Below are positions 7,102 through 9,734 of a DNA stretch of 9,734 nucleotides, piece by piece; position 1 is the first letter of the stretch, and every line of letters starts with the position of its first letter. Source of the DNA: Nitrospirales bacterium (GTDB lineage: Bacteria; Nitrospirota; Nitrospiria; Nitrospirales; UBA2166); assembly GCA_029261375.1 (NCBI GenBank), contig JAJDBL010000210.1:1-9734 (forward strand), in the 5' to 3' direction. The position numbers and the translations under genes are program-made. The notes beneath the pieces are model-generated. The model was not told the DNA's origin. It ran no database searches and saw only the letters and a list, made by a program, of their open reading frames with translations.

Positions 7102-7744
7102 CTTGGGCCGGCAATAGACCCGAAATGTCGCTATTTCGAAGGAGTTTCGCGCGAATTTCAGTCGACGAAACGTTCCGAGAAGGGGCTCGAAGAAGCGTGA
7201 TCGAGCGCGAGTGGTTGGCGCCTGGTCCGGGATGGATTTTCAGCTCATTGCATGTGCCGGCGTCGAGCGCTTCGAGGTATTCGAATTCAATGTCTATGTG
7301 GAAGAACTCCTTGTACCGTGATTCCAAGATGGACGCAAAGTCCCAGCCTGGCCGTGAAACCACGATCAGATCGCAGGCCTTGAGAATTCGTTGAGGCTCT
7401 CGCCAATTTGGGAGGTCGTAGAGATTGTCCAACCCAATGATAAAGGAGATGTGGAGATCATCGTCGCGTTTCTCTCTGATCAATTCTACGGTCTGATATG
7501 AGTATGACGGACCTTCCATTTCAATGTCTGAAAGCTGGAACGCGGGATTCTCATCAATGGCAAGTCGCACCATTTCACGTCGATGTTCAATCGGGGTAAC
7601 GGGGGTGTTTTCCCGGTGGGGAGGCGAGCCTGCGGGGATGAAGAGGATCTGATCGCATAGTTTGCGATCAACGATGTCTTGCGCTATGGCAAGATGTCCA
7701 TTGTGGATCGGATCGAACGTGCCGCCTAAGAGGCCGATTGTCAT
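7040..7744 (-). CDS. nadD: Nicotinate-nucleotide adenylyltransferase (NadD)
   Basis: Joins nicotinate mononucleotide and ATP to deamido-NAD in NAD synthesis; cytoplasmic Rossmann-fold nucleotidyltransferase. The N-terminal nucleotide-binding motif GGTFDPIHNGH is at 7-17, with the HxGH histidines H14 and H17. FIPAGSPPHR, FIIGLDNLYDLPNW and the C-terminal SSTEIR (193-198) are the other family signatures. At 234 aa it is somewhat longer than many NadD proteins (~190-215), mainly through a longer linker around residues 145-190. ATG 7744 starts directly on the catalytic strand, as usual, but there is no Shine-Dalgarno: the upstream bases are pyrimidine-rich. rsfS overlaps its 3' end. The preceding gap (7745-7797) holds a 12-bp palindrome. 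The proBA-nadD-rsfS order is the usual one in many bacteria, apart from the gene inserted before nadD. Confidence 0.96.
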   Translation of the reverse strand: MTIGLLGGTFDPIHNGHLAIAQDIVDRKLCDQILFIPAGSPPHRENTPVTPIEHRREMVRLAIDENPAFQLSDIEMEGPSYSYQTVELIREKRDDDLHISFIIGLDNLYDLPNWREPQRILKACDLIVVSRPGWDFASILESRYKEFFHIDIEFEYLEALDAGTCNELKIHPGPGANHSRSITLLRAPSRNVSSTEIRAKLLRNSDISGLLPAQVESYILSRRLYSTEHIHPES

Positions 7745-7767
7745 GAGAGTGAGAAAGTTGAAGTGAT

Positions 7768-7779
7768 CGATTTAAATCG
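7768..7779. repeat. 12-bp perfect palindrome CGATTTAAATCG upstream of nadD
   Basis: Perfect dyad, 23 bp before the nadD ATG, in the 53-bp gap after the inserted gene. Next to it is a small hairpin GGAC-CAGCA-GTCC (7783-7795). It could be an operator, but about two perfect 12-bp palindromes are expected by chance in a window this size, so the call is weak. Confidence 0.3.
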
Positions 7780-7797
7780 TGGGGACCAGCAGTCCAT

Positions 7798-8334
7798 TCA
7801 CTTACGTGATGCAACAGTTGAAGAACTACTACGTGAACGCTTTTTCTTTTCGGCAGGCTCATGCGTGTAATCATATTCCGCCGAATGACAATGTCTCAAC
7901 AAGCGACCTAAGATGTACATAATCACACCGCGTAGTACTTTGACTTCATCAAGCTTCTGGTCCCTCTTTATTCGGGTGAATGTCTTGCCAAGAGGGCTTC
8001 CAATTTGTGTCACATCGCTGAACGTGATGTCTCGATCGAGTTGGTGAACGCAAGCATTTCTTAGTTTGTTTAGATTCCTTAGAGATGAGATTGTCTGGTC
8101 GTCAACGCGATCCAATGAGTCTACTATCAACAATTTATGGTAGTAGGAAAGGTTGCTGCCATGCTCTGCGAGTTTGTCTCCGCGCGGCAGACTGTTCGTG
8201 AGGATACGTTCTAAAATGTTTTCGGTATATAGATGCGCTCGGAGTACGAGAATTGAGGGATCTTTTTCTTTCGCAACGGTTTCGGAAACTCGCCTGAATT
8301 CTTTATTTTTGAAAACTTCGATAAAGTCACTCAT
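7798..8334 (-). CDS. Hypothetical HEPN/MltR-like protein inserted in the proA-nadD cluster
   Basis: 178 aa, all-helical in appearance, with no signal peptide or membrane segment. Seen: LRAHLYTENILERILTNSL (31-49), SYYHKLLIVDSL (63-74), then LRNLNKLRNACVH with R92-NACV-H97, an R-x4-H motif as in HEPN-domain proteins (many are RNases or toxin-side partners), then ITFSDVTQIGSPLGK. The last stretch and the overall plan recall the MltR/YggD family (LREELNH...FTDDEILGPFG in E. coli MltR), which keeps the fold. The tail (162-178) is Lys/Arg/Ser-rich, perhaps nucleic-acid binding. The ATG at 8334 has no Shine-Dalgarno. It lies 38 bp after proA and 53 bp before nadD, where the usual cluster has nothing, and is more AT-rich than its neighbours. 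No antitoxin or nucleotidyltransferase partner is adjacent. Domain assignment is from motif reading only; the function is unknown. Confidence 0.75.
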   Translation of the reverse strand: MSDFIEVFKNKEFRRVSETVAKEKDPSILVLRAHLYTENILERILTNSLPRGDKLAEHGSNLSYYHKLLIVDSLDRVDDQTISSLRNLNKLRNACVHQLDRDITFSDVTQIGSPLGKTFTRIKRDQKLDEVKVLRGVIMYILGRLLRHCHSAEYDYTHEPAEKKKRSRSSSSTVASRK

Positions 8335-8372
8335 TGCAGGTTCACTGGTGCAATGTCAGTCTGGGTATTAGG

Positions 8373-9623
8373 CTACTCACGGACCTGACCGTTGCCGTGA
8401 ACAACAAATTTCTGGCAGGTGAGTTCTTCCAGCCCCATGGGGCCACGTGCGTGAATGCGTGTGGTACTAATGCCCATTTCTGCCCCCAAGCCAAATTGAA
8501 AGCCGTCATTAAATCGCGTTGATGCGTTGACCATGACGGCGCTGGCGTCGACTTCTTTTAAGAATCTTTGTGATGCTGCTTCGTTGTTCGTGATGATGGT
8601 CTCGGTATGTTCTGATCCATAGCTCACGATATGTTTCATCGCGGCGTCCATGTCGTCGACAATCTTTATTGCTAGGATGAGTTCAAGAAACTCTTTGCCC
8701 CAGTCATCTTCGGTCGCGCGTTTGGCATTAGGTATGAGGGAGACTGTTTTTGGGCAGCCTCTGATTTCTACCCCAGCCGCCTGTAGCTTCATTCCAATGG
8801 CTGGAAGAAAGGTGGGTGCAATATGTTCGTGAACGAGGAGCGCTTCTGTCGCGTTGCAGGTCCCAGGACGTTGGACTTTGGCATTGAAGCTTACGTCTTG
8901 TGCCATCTGGAGATCGGCATCGCGATCGACGTAGATGTGACAGACTCCTTTGTCATGCTTGATCACGGGAATTTTTGATTGTGATGTCACGGCATTCATC
9001 AATCCTTCACCGCCGCGAGGAATAATCAAGTCGATATATTCCGTGAGTGATAGCATTTCGGTTACTGCTTGTCGGTCTGGGTTGTCGAGAAATGTGATTG
9101 CTCCTGCCGGAATTCCAGCGTCACTAGCCGCTCCGGTGAGGATGTTGACGATGGCGGTGTTGGAGTGAATGGCCTCTGACCCTCCACGCAATACGACCGC
9201 ATTGCCGGATTTGAGGCAGAGTCCTGCGGTGTCTGCGGTCACATTTGGCCGCGACTCATAGATGATGCCGATAACTCCGATGGGCACGCGAACCCGTCCG
9301 ATTTGTAATCCGTTAGGGCGTGTCCACATGTCGCTACGGCTTCCAACGGGATCGGGGAGTGCTGCCACATCGCGCAATCCGGTCTGCATATCAGCAATGC
9401 GTTTGGGTGTGAGGGTGAGGCGGTCAAGCATGGCCGTACTCAAGCTTGTGGCAGCATCGAGATCTTTGCGATTGGCGTCTGCAATCGCAGGTTCGTTCGC
9501 TTTGATGGCGTCAGCCATGGCCTCTAAGGCCTGATTTTTTACTTCTGTTGAAAGAATAGAGAGGGGGCGTGACGCCAGCTTGGCTTGCCTTGCCCGTTCT
9601 ATGACCCAATCACGAATATTCAC
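8373..9623 (-). CDS. proA: Glutamate-5-semialdehyde dehydrogenase (gamma-glutamyl phosphate reductase, ProA)
   Basis: NADPH-dependent reduction of gamma-glutamyl phosphate to glutamate semialdehyde, the second step of proline synthesis; cytoplasmic, aldehyde dehydrogenase fold. Signatures: IGVIGIIYESRPNVTADTAG, LCLKSGNAVVLRGGSEA, IPRGGEGLM, IPVIKHDKGVCHIYVD, QRPGTCNATEALLVH with the catalytic Cys at 256, and FGLGAEMGISTTRIHARGPMG near the end. I chose GTG at 9621-9623 (416 aa, the usual length): AAGGAGAGG occupies 9627-9635, six bases from GGAG to the GTG, and the protein then begins MNIRDWVIERARQAKLAS, like other ProA N-termini. An upstream ATG at 9638 would add MKERS, encoded largely by the Shine-Dalgarno itself. 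proB ends 16 bp upstream, so the pair is cotranscribed. Confidence 0.96.
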   Translation of the reverse strand: MNIRDWVIERARQAKLASRPLSILSTEVKNQALEAMADAIKANEPAIADANRKDLDAATSLSTAMLDRLTLTPKRIADMQTGLRDVAALPDPVGSRSDMWTRPNGLQIGRVRVPIGVIGIIYESRPNVTADTAGLCLKSGNAVVLRGGSEAIHSNTAIVNILTGAASDAGIPAGAITFLDNPDRQAVTEMLSLTEYIDLIIPRGGEGLMNAVTSQSKIPVIKHDKGVCHIYVDRDADLQMAQDVSFNAKVQRPGTCNATEALLVHEHIAPTFLPAIGMKLQAAGVEIRGCPKTVSLIPNAKRATEDDWGKEFLELILAIKIVDDMDAAMKHIVSYGSEHTETIITNNEAASQRFLKEVDASAVMVNASTRFNDGFQFGLGAEMGISTTRIHARGPMGLEELTCQKFVVHGNGQVRE

Positions 9624-9626
9624 AGA

Positions 9627-9635
9627 CCTCTCCTT
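9627..9635 (-). promoter_or_regulatory. Strong Shine-Dalgarno of proA
   Basis: AAGGAGAGG on the - strand is the best ribosome binding site in the window. It stands between the ATG at 9638 and the GTG at 9623, and therefore decides for the GTG. Confidence 0.7.
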
Positions 9636-9639
9636 CATG

Positions 9640-9734
9640 TCACATGATGACCAGGTTGTCGCGGTGTATCACTTCATCATAGTCTTTCTGTCCTAGCACC
9701 TGTTTGATGTCCGCTGTCTTCTGACCCTTCACCT
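9640..9734 (-). CDS. proB: Glutamate 5-kinase (ProB), C-terminal end only
   Basis: The - strand frame is open from the right edge to a TGA at 9640-9642 and reads VKGQKTADIKQVLG then QKDYDEVIHRDNLVIM. This is the C-terminus of the PUA domain of ProB, where EVIHRDNLV is a hallmark. ProB phosphorylates glutamate to gamma-glutamyl phosphate, which it hands to ProA, and is normally feedback-inhibited by proline. Only the last 31 codons are present, so the kinase domain and its regulation cannot be judged. The stop lies 16 bp before the proA GTG, as expected for a proBA operon. Confidence 0.9.
   Translation of the reverse strand, partial: VKGQKTADIKQVLGQKDYDEVIHRDNLVIM

Noticed and set aside
8122..8145. 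Imperfect inverted repeat TACTATCA/TGGTAGTA
   Set aside because: It lies inside the coding region of the HEPN-like gene, matches at 7 of 8 positions, and is expected by chance in AT-rich coding DNA.
1..9734. CRISPR array, tRNA, rRNA, transposase or toxin-antitoxin pair
   Set aside because: No regularly spaced long repeats, no tRNA-like cloverleaf or rRNA motif, no mobile-element protein, and no antitoxin next to the HEPN-like gene.

Overview
The window looks like ordinary chromosomal DNA from a bacterium of moderate GC content. The best guess is Nitrospira or a close relative in Nitrospirota. This rests on the feel of the proteins, the gene neighbourhood, and an intergenic element of a type I recall from Nitrospira genomes; it is inference, because no search was run. 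All coding DNA except one gene is biosynthetic or housekeeping. I found no CRISPR array, tRNA, rRNA, transposase, phage gene or recognisable defence system.

Layout. The left third is on the + strand: the 3' part of a metF-type methylenetetrahydrofolate reductase gene, then asnS (asparaginyl-tRNA synthetase), then a 121-bp palindromic element that begins at the asnS stop codon, then panB (pantothenate pathway). A convergent intergenic region (2909-3185) follows, holding short repeats and what look like decayed pieces of a dispersed repeat. Everything from 3186 to the right edge is on the - strand. Read in the direction of transcription it is proB (3' end only), proA, a small HEPN/MltR-like gene, nadD, rsfS, bioB and a class A penicillin-binding protein gene.

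How the genes fit together. proB-proA-nadD-rsfS is a classic conserved bacterial cluster, often preceded by obgE: proline synthesis, NAD synthesis and ribosome silencing. Here the proB/proA boundary is nearly contiguous, and nadD and rsfS overlap. The cluster is interrupted between proA and nadD by a 178-codon gene that is visibly more AT-rich and carries an R-x4-H motif like that of HEPN proteins. bioB (biotin) and the PBP1A-type gene (cell wall) follow on the same strand after gaps of 58 and 108 bp, and may be cotranscribed or have their own promoters.

Most worth checking: the HEPN/MltR-like insertion; the palindromic element abutting asnS, with a possible target duplication; and the start of rsfS, where a non-canonical CTG fits family length and Shine-Dalgarno spacing better than the only conventional start (TTG). 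I do not see a convincing undescribed multi-gene system here.
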